DNA of 36,077 nt, taken from Stereum hirsutum FP-91666 SS1 (lineage: Eukaryota > Basidiomycota > Agaricomycetes > Russulales > Stereaceae). Each line of letters opens with the position of its first letter. Within the stretch, counting starts at the first letter, position 1. A model generated the notes under the pieces. It saw nothing but the letters and a program-made list of their open reading frames with translations. It was not told where the DNA came from and searched no databases. Shown here piece by piece: positions 1 to 9,966 of this stretch. The position numbers and the translations under genes are program-made. The DNA lies in contig NW_006763144.1 of the NCBI RefSeq assembly GCF_000264905.1, positions 1,568,300 through 1,604,376 on the forward strand. The letters are read 5' to 3'.

Positions 1-1043
1 AGGAGGGGAGGGAAGGAGAATCAAGGATGCTGGGCTGAAGACCACAGCTACACCTCAATAGCCAGTCCAGGACCTTGAGAGCCCCAATTCCCTAATTTCC
101 TGGAGTGCACAGTCACAAGCCCAAGGCGAGGTGCTATTAGACCGGCTCTCAGTACTCTCAAAGGGAAAAGGAGGTGAAGGTGAGGACATGGTGGCTGAGA
201 AGAAGGAGAAGCCGAAGAAGTGCAGACAAGTTCAAGCCACTAAACGCTTTCAAACTCAGGTTTACAGTGCACTTCACAGTTCAAACCTTCTGAGTATTCC
301 TCTTACCTCAAAACTTTTGTACACTTTCTGGGGCTGATGTTCTAATTATATTTACAGTTTTTCAGATATTTTATTGCTGCTCAATGTATTTAAATCGACT
401 CAACATCAGGGCGATTGTGGCCCAGCTGTGGCATCCAGGACGCTCAAACTACCAAAAAAGGAAGGTGGTTTCGGCATTTTCCGCGATTTTCTCGCAATCA
501 GTGGCTGGAAGTAGCTGTGGCACAAGAGTACTGGGTGTTGTGCAGCTTCATTCTCTTTGGATTCTCTCTCATTTTTTATTATTATAGATACTTATATACA
601 AACTGTATATACTAGTATCATGAACATGCTCAAAACCATATTATTATCTACCTCAAACCTTGTTTTTAGGATAGGGCAGCATTTGGGCCACATCAGTATA
701 CCCCTTAAATGTAGATATCCCTGCTCTGATACTGTTCTATATCTGCCCTAGTCTTGTCTTCCTATAGCTATGTTTCACATACTTCAATTATAACATCTGT
801 ATACCTGGGATATGATATATTTTAAGGGGAGAAACTGAAGTGCTGCTGGTGCCACACCCCCAAAAAACGCTTTTTTAGCCATTCTTTTACAAGAACAGAA
901 CCAATACAGGTCTTCAGGGATGCAATGAAGACTAATTTAGAATACTAGAAGTATATATGATGATATTTATTGATGTACAAAATGTTCAGGAGTAGAAAAG
1001 GTCTGGGCCACACCTGGGCCACACAAAAGCGAAATTTGTTCAG
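1..1043. other. Non-coding flank, nothing recognised
   Basis: I see no open frame with a recognisable domain here. The stretch is AT-rich. Its right part (about 840-1043) contains GGCCACAC-type words that recur at 1012 and 1176, so the dispersed repeat that follows may start earlier than I can prove, because its partner at the right edge is cut by the window end. Confidence 0.5.
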
Positions 1044-1614
1044 AGCTTCTGAGGGGCAGTCTATATAGCAATAGTTATAAACACATACCTATGTCATATT
1101 AGTATACTAGAACAGACATAATACAAAGTAGTTAAGTACAAGAGCATGAGCAAGAGCAGGAGCATGGTACAAGATTTGGGCCACATTTGTGCCACACAAA
1201 AGACCCAAATTTTCGAAATGTAGGTAGGGCTTTTGTGGAGTAATACATTCAAATGGTGTTCTATGTAGGCTTATATGGCTCATTAGGATCAAGTAGTATG
1301 TTCAGAGTGAAGTATAACAGGAAGGAAGCAGGGCAGGGGCAGGGGCAGGGGGCAGGGAGAATTCTAGCAGTAGCCAGTGCCACATCCCAATGAGGGTAAG
1401 ACCCTAAAATAGGGCAAGGGAATCAAGGTCGTATCAATAATTAATAAAGCAGTGATCTAAAAGTGGACAGTATGCAATAGAAGCATGGAAGCCGCATTAT
1501 AATGTGACTCCATGAAAACAGTGCACAAGAAGCAGCTAGGAGTTCGGGCTCACATTACAATGTCAGTGAACGGAGCTCTTCGCTCACATTGTAATGTTTC
1601 TACATGTACGCCTG
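1044..1614 (+). repeat. Dispersed repeat, left copy (inverted relative to right edge)
   Basis: This block aligns along its whole length with the reverse complement of 35502-36077. Shared landmarks, in order, are TCATATTAGT, the GAGCAAGAGCAGGAGC run, TTTCGAAATGTA, the GGGCAGGGAGAATTC run, GCCAGTGCCACATCCCAAT, TATGCAATAGAAGCATGG, and three ACATTACAATGTGAGC-like palindromic boxes near the inner end. Homology stops just after CAGGCGTACATG. Clustered palindromic boxes near one end look like the subterminal region of a DNA transposon; that is inference. No coding sequence was found inside. Confidence 0.8.
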
Positions 1615-1695
1615 GTCGAGCAATTCCCAAATCACCTCAGAACTCCGGGTGCACCTGTCTCACGCGACCACCGCCATGCATACGAATGATCGTGA

Positions 1696-1845
1696 GACGC
1701 TCTTGAAGGTGACGGCAATGTCTATGCACCACTCTCATCTCAATTGGAGTGGGACTTCACACGATGGGCGAAGCTGCGTGGACCAAGTTTAACAGCCCTC
1801 ACAGAGCTTCTCAAATTTGACGGTGTATGTTATTTATCAAATCTC
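1696..1845 (+). pseudogene. Plavaka-type transposase fragment
   Basis: One exon-sized piece translates to a protein containing YAPLSSQLEWDFTRWAKLRG followed by PSLTALTELLKFDGV. This is the conserved segment (Y-A-P-F-x-S-x-L-D-W-E-x-A-R-W-A-K-x-R-G-x-x-S/T) that lies upstream of the first catalytic Asp in Plavaka transposases. The same segment occurs in the fuller gene at 9967-12961. After DGV the sequence runs into GTATGTTA, a plausible donor, but no following Plavaka exon is visible. It is a stranded exon lying just inside the left dispersed repeat. Confidence 0.75.
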
Positions 1846-1861
1846 CTTCCATATCACCAGT

Positions 1862-2371
1862 GTATGAATAGAGAGAGAGGAGGGATGGACGGAGAACACG
1901 CAAGCTCGATTCCCGCCAATTGCCGAGACACGCGAATGGGAACTATCTGCTACTATGTAAAGTAACAGACGATTCCCAACTCTTCGGCAATGCCCGCAAA
2001 CTTAAGTTGCGGGATCGAGCGAGCGTGCTCCTTTCTCTGTCTTCGCGCTCGACCTCGCTTGCTCTCTTGTCTCTAATTCTCCAACTTTGTGCTTGCATTT
2101 CACTTATTTCTTCAAGGTATGTCATTTCTCACCTCTCTACATACTCAGAAACACTAACTTAGGTATATCCAGAATGCCTCGCGAGTATACTGAGGCCCAG
2201 CTGCAATGGAAGCGGGAGCTCAGACGCTGGTACATAATGATAGAATCACTCATCTGTCTGTTGCTCACCCAGTTCAACCACTTTACGTTCAAGGTGTCAA
2301 CTCTCTCGACCATGGCCCCTCGACAAGCCCATACCGAGTGTATGCAAACTGTGCGTGTTGAACGACATTGA
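1862..2371 (+). other. Presumed 5' region and early exons of the protease gene
   Basis: The stretch is CT-rich around 2020-2110, like fungal 5' leaders. A canonical intron is visible at 2117-2162 (GTATGT, CACTAAC branch point, TTAG). An ATG at 2174 opens a short exon (MPREYTEAQLQWKREL...), with another donor/acceptor pair (GTACAT near 2232, CACCCAG near 2270). I cannot prove that this reading joins the protease exon that is open from 2372, so these exons are tentative. Confidence 0.35.
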
Positions 2372-3445
2372 AACCAACACTGGCCTCCCACCCCTTCACC
2401 CTCACCCTCACCTCCACCCTCTCTTGTTCTTACTACACTACTGCTCGGACTTCCTGCTGGCTCTCGTCTCTATCCTACGCTGCATGCCGAACTTCACGAA
2501 ATTGCTGCTGCGAGCATGACGATGTTCAAACCGGTCGGAATAAATTCCTGGAGCTTGGATGATGGTAAGGTTAGGCTGTGGAATGCAGAGAGATGGGGTG
2601 CAGACTCATCGGATACCAGTACGTTCCTCCATCTAGAATGTTCGGAGGTGTATGAGAGGCTTTGTGGGGAGAAGGAGGGGTTTTTGTGGGTTAGAGACCG
2701 TTGCACAGAGTGGGAGAGGATACGCAAAGAGCTAGATGCCTTGCAGAGTCGTCTGAGTGCAGTCGTCACCAGCCCCTTGCTCTTAGAGAGTCGCAATACC
2801 CTTTCCAGGCCTCTGCAAGGTCTCGGTGCTGTGGTCACGTCCGTGACAGTCATATGCATGCTCTTGGAGGAGGAGGTCTCTGTCTGGTGTGGTGAAGTGC
2901 AGTGGAAGGGCAAGACTCGGAGTGGCTCCAATGACTCTGTCAAGCTTGTCCTTGAACACGTACGTGTCTCAATAGCCCATGCTGTGTCATTTTGTCGATG
3001 GTACTACATCAGAAACGTACACGGTATTGAGCAAGAACGAGCGATTTTACGATGACAAGGGGGTAGGACTCCAAACTCATTCACTCAAAGACCCACGAGA
3101 TCTTTATAGAAACAAGTACACAGGATGAGCGGCACCATCATTGATGGCAACACGACGTGTCAATTCCTTCACACAGTGGTGTACGCTCGGGGAAGTGGGA
3201 GAGAGTGAGGAGGAGAGCGAGGAGAGAGAGTCGCTGGACAAACATCTGGCCTCCGGCAAGCTCTGGCCTGGAAATGACGAATATGGCAGGTACTCTCCCA
3301 CGAGTACCTGTAAGCCCCGGCATCAGACCTGTATCCGTGCGCACACCCGTGGGAACGAGTATCTACAGATACAGGTACCCGATGGTGTGCCTTACGAGTA
3401 TCCATTGCAGGTACTGACGGGTCCTGGTACTCGTGGCATGCCCTG

Positions 3446-3453
3446 CTCTAGGC
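3446..3453 (-). repeat. 8-bp target-site duplication (inverted copy)
   Basis: CTCTAGGC directly follows the CCCTG terminus. It is the reverse complement of 4435-4442 and lies inside the displaced protease exon. Confidence 0.8.
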
Positions 3454-3598
3454 TGCCATCCATCAACACAGAAATTGATGACCTGATTGTTCAACCAGCC
3501 TCCAGGTAAGAGGCACTTCAGCGTGAAGGATTTGCGCCTGTGGTAGAACTTCTGACGGAGCACACCGTTCTTCGCCCACTATGTCAAGAACGAAATGA

Positions 3599-4190
3599 AA
3601 TCGACGCGCCTTGATCCCCTGCATTGGGCCCTGCATTTATTTTGACGAGAAACGGCCCGCTCGTCGTTGAGAACGGCGGTGTTGACCCTGGTGAGTCCCC
3701 ATTACCCCTCTAACCGTAGTTTGGCACGCGCTTCCGACGTTGCATGGTCAATCGACGTGTTTGGATGTTTCTCATCGCCTCCTGTCCTTGGTTTGATGCG
3801 ATTCGGCCCTCCTGTCATCGAGAACGACGGTATTGACCTGGTGAGTACCCCCTGCTTCCCTCTACAGTAAATTTATTCGTTCTCACTTAATTCCGAGTAC
3901 ATTTACAACGTTGCAGGGTCAATCGACGTGTTTCAATCTCCCGCATCGCTCCCTGCCCTTGGTTCGATGGGATTCGGCCCACCCGTTGTCGAGAATGACA
4001 GTATTGACCTAGTCAGTACCCCCTACTTCCCTCTACCATCAATTTGTTCATTCTCGCTCAATTCCGTGTCAATTTCCAACATTGGAGGCTCAATCGACGC
4101 GGACTAATGTTCTTCATCACCTCCTGTACTTTGTTTGACATGATTTGGCCCGCCTGTCGTCGAGATCGACGGTATTTATCTGCTGAGTAC
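3599..4190 (+). repeat. Tandem ~150-171 bp monomers inside the hAT-like element
   Basis: The anchor GTATTGACCTGGTGAGTACC recurs, with mismatches, near 3681, 3830, 4001 and 4171, giving spacings of about 149, 171 and 170 bp. Each monomer also carries CAATCGACG, a TTGGTTTGATG-like box and CGAGAACGACGG. The same array is in copy 2 near 18570, 18748, 18919 and 19077. Confidence 0.8.
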
Positions 4191-4434
4191 CCCTATACCC
4201 CCTTTCCCAGCTCATATTTACCACAGTACCCATGGGTACCCCTCAGGTACCTTCAAAATACCCGTAGATTATCTCTATCCATGAGTACCCGCCCATTGGC
4301 AAGTACCTGTATCCGTGGATATGAATACCCGCTCCCACGGATGCCACCCCGGATACAGGTGTGGCCTCTGAGGGCACAGGTACTTGTTCCCACGGATACA
4401 GGTACTCGCACGGATATAATCGTGGCATGCCCTG

Positions 4435-4442
4435 GCCTAGAG
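4435..4442 (+). repeat. 8-bp target-site duplication (direct copy)
   Basis: GCCTAGAG directly follows the CCTG terminus of the hAT-like element. Merging it with the inverted partner restores the frame across the protease exon (W-Q-P-R-D-G-V). Confidence 0.8.
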
Positions 4443-5129
4443 ATGGAGTTCTTCTCTTGGACAGTCTGTTCTGGTCTCTGTGACTGGCGCACGTTGAAGG
4501 GTTAGAGGATAGTGATGATGATGATTGGAGTCACGTTCTTAGTGATCCTGTTTTATGCGTAAGTTTATTTATTTTTACATCTCAGGCCATTGGGCCTCAC
4601 GCACCTTATTAGAATTGTACTCACATCCAGCGCATCATCCTCCTTATACACAATGGCCGTGATCATTGGATTACGGCCTGTATCGACTTTAACACGCTCT
4701 CTATCACTGTATATGATTCATGGAAGCCTACATACGACCGTAATCACCCAGAGAAGAAGACGGGCAAGGGGAAGGGGAAGAAGAAGAATGTGAAGGATAT
4801 GGATCACTGGGTATATGTTGCGGTTCGTCATTTCCAGCATCTTCTCTCCTGTCTGCCTGACATTTTCTGCGGGGTTTAATTCTGCTTGTGTAAAAGTTAG
4901 CCTCCATTCCGTCCTACAATGTGGACACGCCGTGCTGGGATGACTGGACCTTCTCACCACATGAAAGGGTATGTCTGCTCATTTCTGTTCTCAAATTTCT
5001 GCTCAGTTTATTTGTATGGCCAGGTACCGTTCCAGGCCAATAGCTCGGACTGTGGTATATTCGCGCTCTTGTTTGTCCTCCATCTTCGCCATGGCAGCTT
5101 CAATCACATCAATCTTCCTGTTCGTTTTA

Positions 5130-5250
5130 TTGCTATTTGCAAAACGAGTGAGACTCGGAAGAAATAAAAAAAGAGTTTGATGTCGCCTCGCGAGTGTGCA
5201 GAGGCGTGTGAATGTGGCGCGGGCTTAGCCGTGAACGCGACGTGCGTTGC
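5130..5250 (+). repeat. Left terminal inverted repeat of Tc1/mariner element
   Basis: Matches the reverse complement of 7983-8102 with few mismatches. It ends at the GCGTTGC word and contains GAGTTTGATGTCGCCTCGCG and GGCGCGGGCTTAGCC. Confidence 0.93.
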
Positions 5251-5400
5251 GTCGTGGTTGTCTTCGAGTCTCTTTCATTACTGCTTGCTTTGTGGACGGT
5301 CTATCGACGTGAAAGGCTGTATGGCAGAATAAGAACCTGTCTAGAATGACCTAGTGTGGGGTGACTGTAAGTCCTTTTACCAGGGTCTGCCCACTAGAGT

Positions 5401-6746
5401 ATGCTGGAGCTATCCTTTGACAGGGGCCCGAGCTCATACAACGAAGGAGCTGGCATCCTCGTCAACCTATCGTTTTTTCCCTTGGAGAAGAAGAATACGA
5501 AGAAACAAAAAAATGCAAAACCCAACTGTGTTAACAAAAAGCTAGCCTTCCACGAGGATATGGAGCTAGATGACTTCTTGGTTTCCCTTTGCCAGATTCT
5601 TGATGACGGCTTGAATCTCCTCTCTACTTGTACACTCTATCACATCCAGTCACACGAGCCCAATGAAGACAGCAGCTTGTCTATCTCATACTCTATCCTT
5701 GGTACCTCTGACAAGGATATTAGTCTGGAGTCAGTTGACGATTACAAGACCATGGTGAAGGATGTGTCAGCGAGAGGAAAGCCGAAGCTGAAAGTCGAGA
5801 TGAAGCAGCAGGAGGTGGAGGTGCGTACTTTCCATCATCATTTCATCCTCTTCAGCACTGACTCTTCTCAACCTTTGAACTAGCATGATGATACTGGGAG
5901 TGATTCTGATTCTCGTGAGGAGGCAGAGAATGCACCGGCTGCGAAGAAGGCCAAGACAGTACGTATCTATCCATTTTCCTTCACGTTGGCCGGTATTCTG
6001 ATACTATTATACACTGCATATTTCTGGGTGTTCAGGTTGGTCTGTCACCACAGGAGACCGCAATTGCAGAGCGTGTTAATGACCTCATGGATATTCATAA
6101 GTGCCACAAGAAAACCTGTAAATCAACACACTGTGTGTTGTATGGTCCTGATCTTGACCACGGACCTCTCATTGCACGTCACTTCAGTGAATGGGGTTCT
6201 GCATGGGTACCTTCTCTCCTGGAAATTCACATTTGCAGGCCACTAACTATTTCATTGTAAATATAGGAGGCGGGTAAGGATGGCATTGATGCGCAGACTC
6301 CTCCAACCGGCGGTATCTTCGACTTCAAAGCCACACAGAACTTGGATGACAATACCACTGACATCAACCTCCTTGCCAGTCGCCGCCTACGCACTGCAAC
6401 ATCCAATAACACCGGTCCGAATGTTCAAATGAACTTTGAAGGTCTTGCTAATGTTCTACGTGTTGCTCGTGGGCAAGAGAATGATCTCCATCGTCCTGCT
6501 AATCATATTCCAACTCGTCCTCACATTCCTCCAAAGATGGTCCTTGACGAATTCTGCACCAAATACGAGTTGGTTGCTTCAACAACGGGTAAGCTCCGCG
6601 AGATGGAGCTTGCAGGCCCACATATCCTTCGGCTCCTCTCAAACCAAGACCTCATTGCGGATGCAAAGTTGACAAACACTCAGGTTGCCGAGGTTCGTGA
6701 TGCAGAGGAGAGGTGGTTGGCTGATGCCGTGAAGGACATTGACTAG
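5401..6746 (+). CDS. Passenger protein of the Tc1/mariner element, function unknown
   Basis: Four exons (5401-5820, 5884-5958, 6036-6206, 6267-6746) all join in phase 0 with GT..AG introns and give about 381 residues from the ATG at 5401; an earlier start is possible. Residues 1-140 have an alternating strand/helix pattern (LAFHEDMELDDFLVSL, then SLSISYSIL, then KPKLKVEM) that reminds me of a PB1 or ubiquitin-like fold; this is only a suggestion. An acidic, Lys-tailed linker follows. Then comes a Cys/His motif, HKCHKKTCKSTHCVLYGP, followed by HFSEWGSAW and TPPTGGIFDFK. The rest is helical with no recognised domain. I recall similar repeated families of unknown function in basidiomycetes. Its place between the TIRs says it travels with the transposon. 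It might assist transposition, bind DNA or be captured host cargo. Confidence 0.75.
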
Positions 6747-6854
6747 GAGGTGTTGACGGTCTCATATTCTTATGTATATATTATTTGTGACTCACTGTCA
6801 ATTCTGCGTATATTTTCTTGGAAGTTTGGGCAAAGGAATAAGAAATGTCTGTGG

Positions 6855-7932
6855 CTACAGTAGTCCTGCATGGGCAAAAAAAACCCATGTCATCTCTGGA
6901 AGAATTGTGCTACATGACCGGTACATCACATAGAAAAGCTGGTTCCCTGGATGTGCATACATACTGATGCGCCGCAGATGTGACTTGATGACCGAAAAAG
7001 CTTGTTCAATAGGGTTGTAATCAGGGGAGTATGGTGGAAGATACTCCAGGCGGCATCCTGAATCAAAATGATGTTAGTGTGAATCCCAAACACAGTTCAA
7101 GAAACGGTGTACCCCAACTCTCAATCAGCTGTCGGACTTCAAGAGATTTGTGAATTCGTGCATTGTCTACTATAATCACACTTCGGGGTCCTGGGTAGCA
7201 TGTTGTCGTTGGTAACTATGTACAAGATGAGAATGGGCTCAGACTGATGAAGGAAAAGAGATATAGGAACTACGCACTAGATCACGACGGAGAAAAGACA
7301 TGAAGCTCTCTGTTGTGAAGGAACCCTTCTACTACCTCGGCCGCTATAATTCCCTTGTCCAATGCTAACCCTGCCAACATTGACATCTGCCTCCCACGAA
7401 CGAATGGAGCACAACACTCAATACGCTCTCCCGATCTAGCTCTTCCCCATAACCGTGCATAGACACGGTCATTCTTTGAGACCTCGTCAAGAAAAACAAG
7501 GCAGACGGGAGAGTATTGTCCGATACGACGGATATAATCTGCCCGCTTGATAGGGTCCCGCTCACGAGCCATCTTCTGCACATGCTTCACGCTCAGACCT
7601 GCGCGGGTGAAGAAGCGATGTATGGTGGTAAAGTGTATAGGAAGGTAGCGATCAGAGTGAAGTCGCTGACAGTACTCGTCTAGGAAGCTTGTGGGTCTGT
7701 GTCGTGCAAGGCAGAGAAGGTATTCGGCATCCCGAAAGAGCACAGATCGTGGTCGACCTTGGCCAACAGGCTGTCTGTTGGTAACAGAGCCAGTGAGGCG
7801 ATGTTTTCTCCATGTACGGAATAGGGTTGGTCGGGACATTGTAGTGATTTTAATGATGTCTTTGACACTGTCACGACCCCGGTGACGGAGCCGGACTGCG
7901 ACCATTTTCAGGTCGGCTGAGTAGCGCACCAT
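6855..7932 (-). pseudogene. Tc1/mariner (DD34E) transposase, one frameshift
   Basis: Exons 7278-7932, 7113-7215 and 6855-7057 give about 319 residues if one extra T is discounted. The N-terminus (about 1-110) is the helix-turn-helix region (MVRYSADLKMVAVRLRHRG; SRPTLFRTWRKH; then GRPRS). Catalytic residues are Asp in CLVFLDEVSKNDR, Asp in VIIVDNARIH and Glu in YSPDYNPIEQAF, with 34 residues between the last two. Introns 7216-7277 and 7058-7112 are canonical; the second has a CACTAAC branch point. In exon 1 a TTTT run (7293-7296) puts the frame out just before LRRDL; three Ts would restore it. The C-terminus (FFAHAGLL, stop 6855-6857) is complete for the family. The protein is nearly intact, so loss of activity may be recent or an assembly error. 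Confidence 0.9.
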
Positions 7933-7982
7933 GTTGAACGAGAAAGTTCAAGTTGTATACTCTGTTGCACTGAATGCGCAAT

Positions 7983-8102
7983 GCAACGCGCGTCGCGTTC
8001 GCGGCTAAGCCCGCGCCACACTCACACGCCTCCGCACACTCGCGAGGCGACATCAAACTCTTTTTTATTTTTTCCGAGTCTCACTCGTTTTGCAAATAGC
8101 AA
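7983..8102 (-). repeat. Right terminal inverted repeat of Tc1/mariner element
   Basis: Inverted partner of 5130-5250. The TA at 8103-8104 is the second half of the target duplication. Confidence 0.93.
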
Positions 8103-8259
8103 TAGGATGGAGATGAAGGACCAGTTGGAAGGTAAAGTGGGAGAACTGATTGGAGTTCGTCTGTCGTTGGTGGAGTTCATCCTCGGTTTGGCGAAACTTA
8201 AACCTTCTAAATCTAACATGTCTGAGTCTCAGTCTGACCCAATCTGTCTCTCAGACTGA

Positions 8260-8672
8260 GAATGCGTAATTCATATATATTTTGTGACCTTGTTCATTTG
8301 GTATTGTGTGATTTGTGAGAGCTCCAAAAATTTGCTGAATTGTCAGCAAATTGGGCCACAATGGCACCAAACACATGACAGCCATATCTCCCACGTCTGT
8401 GGCTTATCGATCTACTCTACCTTCACTCTCTTTTGCCAGCATCATCATCTTTCTCGTCTTTGTGCTCTGGGTGAGTGCGTCAGTGATTATCCTGAACTAC
8501 TCACATTCTAACATTCCCTCAAACGACACAGGAATAAGACGTTCAATCCAACCAGGCACATTGTTCCTCCTCTCTATCCTCTATCCTTACTTCAAAAACT
8601 AACAATGGTCATGACAGAACATGTCAAAGTTTAGGGTCTTCACTGCGTTCACTCTCTAGCCTCTTTCATGCA
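8260..8672. other. 3' flank of the protease gene, no gene seen
   Basis: Non-coding sequence after the stop at 8259. It includes the short inverted repeat TTTGCTGAATTGTCAGCAAA near 8331-8350, a possible hairpin. No domain-bearing frame was found. Confidence 0.5.
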
Positions 8673-8830
8673 GTGGATGATTACAATCTCCACGAGCACG
8701 TATGTGGCAATTGTGGCAAAAGTTTCCTCACCAGCCACCAGCCCCGCAGCCACTCCTCCGCCAAGTCTGAGTCTCGCAGATGGATGAAATCTAAGGCTCC
8801 AGATCTAGATGTCCTTGACGCCATCGCAGA
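8673..8830 (+). pseudogene. C2H2-like zinc-finger exon, possible Plavaka N-terminus
   Basis: The frame contains HVCGNCGKSFLTSHQPRSH, which is C-x2-C-x12-H, followed by SSAKSESRRWMKSK. Plavaka transposases usually start with a finger of this kind followed by H-x-x-x-A-K-S-C-R-W-W; here the Cys of that tail is replaced (SESRRW), so the finger lacks its fourth ligand. The frame degrades after about 8900. No Plavaka core follows on this strand. It could instead be an unrelated C2H2 gene remnant. Confidence 0.5.
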
Positions 8831-9966
8831 AGGCAAGAGTGATGAAACTAAATCGAAGAAGGGGGACAAGGCCGGGAAGAAGAGTGTGGCCTCTCTCTCT
8901 TGGAGACTTCGCCTTCCTCTGTTTCCACTCCCTGATCTGCTTCGCTTCGGACGAGGTAATGGCCGGGGTGATTGCAGGCGTAGGAGCGATGTCAGTGCCA
9001 TCGACTTGGCCCCCAGGAGCTGTAGTTGTGGCGACTGAGTTTGTCGACGGCGCATTTGTCGTCGGACATGATGACGGATAGGACAGTGGATGAACGGAAG
9101 GGATAGTGATAAAAGAGAGGCGAAACGAGGCTAATCGATGAGGAGGCGATTTTCGTGCAAAGGAAGAGATGGAGGCGTCAATAAGAGGGCGAATGCAGCG
9201 AGTAGATATCGATGGTGACGAGTCTGGCGCAAAGAGAGAGACACAGAGAACTCGTTCTGGGGTGAGTAGAGAGAGATCTGAGTCTCAGAGATCAAATACT
9301 GTGGCCTCGGTCTTTCGATGGATTCTATAGGTCATATAGCTCTGGTGCCAAATACAAAAGAAGTTTGAGAGTTGTTCATTCATATTCCGTGAAAGAGGGA
9401 CAAAGGTTGCGAAAGATGGTGGTTTTGTGGCACTTTTACCCTGTGCTGCAAGCTTGCGTGGCATTGACACGCTGATCAGGTGTCAACATGACAATACATA
9501 CTTCAGGAAACATATGTATAATTTAGAGTGGTGTATCGTATGAGCTACTGTGTACTATCCCGTTGGATATGACTTGCACATTTTTTGCACAGGTCCGCCT
9601 TTCATGGAAGGTCATACAGTCTGGTGGATATGAGGGGCCAATGACGAATCGGTCCACAAATATTTATGCGCATACTATCATACATGATGTATAATACTGG
9701 GTCCTTCTTTGGCCCCATCACACAGTCATCATTGTGTGCAATCCATGGACAAGCTCTCTGTGGCGCCTTTCGGACTGTTTCTCGCCATCCATTTCGGCGA
9801 TGGCCGTGCGCTTTTTGGCGGGCGACGCCCATTGATGGCGTCATATCAGTATGCTTATCAGAGATAAAATTAGCTAGCATTTGAGAGCTCTGATATCAGC
9901 CATATCAAGGAGGCTGGTAAAACGTAGCCTAGTTGTATTATACAGTACTTAGTACAGTAGCTGTGT
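8831..9966. other. No recognisable gene
   Basis: Short open frames on both strands overlap one another (for example 9602-9880 on the minus strand) and show no family motif. I could not identify a transposon end next to the Plavaka gene's 3' side. Confidence 0.5.

Larger units (their letters stand above)
2993..4434. mobile_element. hAT-like non-autonomous element, copy 1, left end inverted
   Basis: The right end is at 4434 (GGCATGCCCTG) and the left end, now inverted, is at 3445 (GTACTCGTGGCATGCCCTG). Adjacent octamers are CTCTAGGC (3446-3453) and GCCTAGAG (4435-4442), which are reverse complements. This is exactly what an 8-bp target duplication gives if the left end flipped with its flank. 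Segment 2993-3445 is the reverse complement of 17539-17925 in copy 2; 3599-4434 is in direct orientation with the rest of copy 2. The part 3446-3598 is displaced host sequence (a protease exon and part of its intron). CAGGG termini and 8-bp duplication fit hAT. No transposase is encoded. The ends are dense in short palindromes around GTACC and GGATAC. Confidence 0.8.
5130..8102. mobile_element. Complete Tc1/mariner element with two convergent genes
   Basis: Both ends read TTGCTATTTGCAAAACGAG inward and are flanked by TA (5128-5129 and 8103-8104), the diagnostic Tc1/mariner duplication. The TIRs are about 120 bp. Inside lie a passenger gene on the + strand (5401-6746) and a DD34E transposase on the - strand (6855-7932), arranged tail to tail with about 108 bp between them. 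The insertion is in the last exon of the Ulp1-like gene. Removing the element plus one TA rejoins codons TTT and AGG and keeps the frame open to 8259. Confidence 0.93.
2372..8259 (+). pseudogene. Ulp1/SENP-like C48 cysteine protease gene, split by two transposons
   Basis: Ulp1-family proteases cleave SUMO-type modifiers; in fungi many such genes are transposon-borne. Pieces: exon 2372-2959 (first ATG 2516); an exon now inverted at 3446-3578, read on the minus strand, with GGWLNNQVINF, the usual W-L-N-D-x-x-I-N start of the fold; its continuation from 4443 (DGVLLLDSLFW); exons 4631-4810 (RDHWITACIDF with catalytic His, VYDSW with Asp), 4897-4968 and 5024-5129 (PFQANSSDCGIFAL with Gln and Cys); and a last piece 8105-8259 ending in TGA. 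The exon joins I could define are phase 0. Exon structure between about 4480 and 4630 is unclear. A hAT-like element and a Tc1/mariner element interrupt it, so no functional product is expected from this allele. Confidence 0.85.

Noticed and set aside
1512..1620. CRISPR-like or riboswitch-like repeated palindromes (ACATTACAATGT)
   Set aside because: Irregular spacing, only three units, mirrored at the other edge; fits transposon subterminal boxes in a eukaryote.
2993..3058. Reading this stretch as a further exon of the Ulp1-like gene (a frame Y-T-V-L-S-K-N-E-R-F is open)
   Set aside because: Its reverse complement aligns with 17856-17925 inside hAT-like copy 2, so it is element sequence, not host exon.
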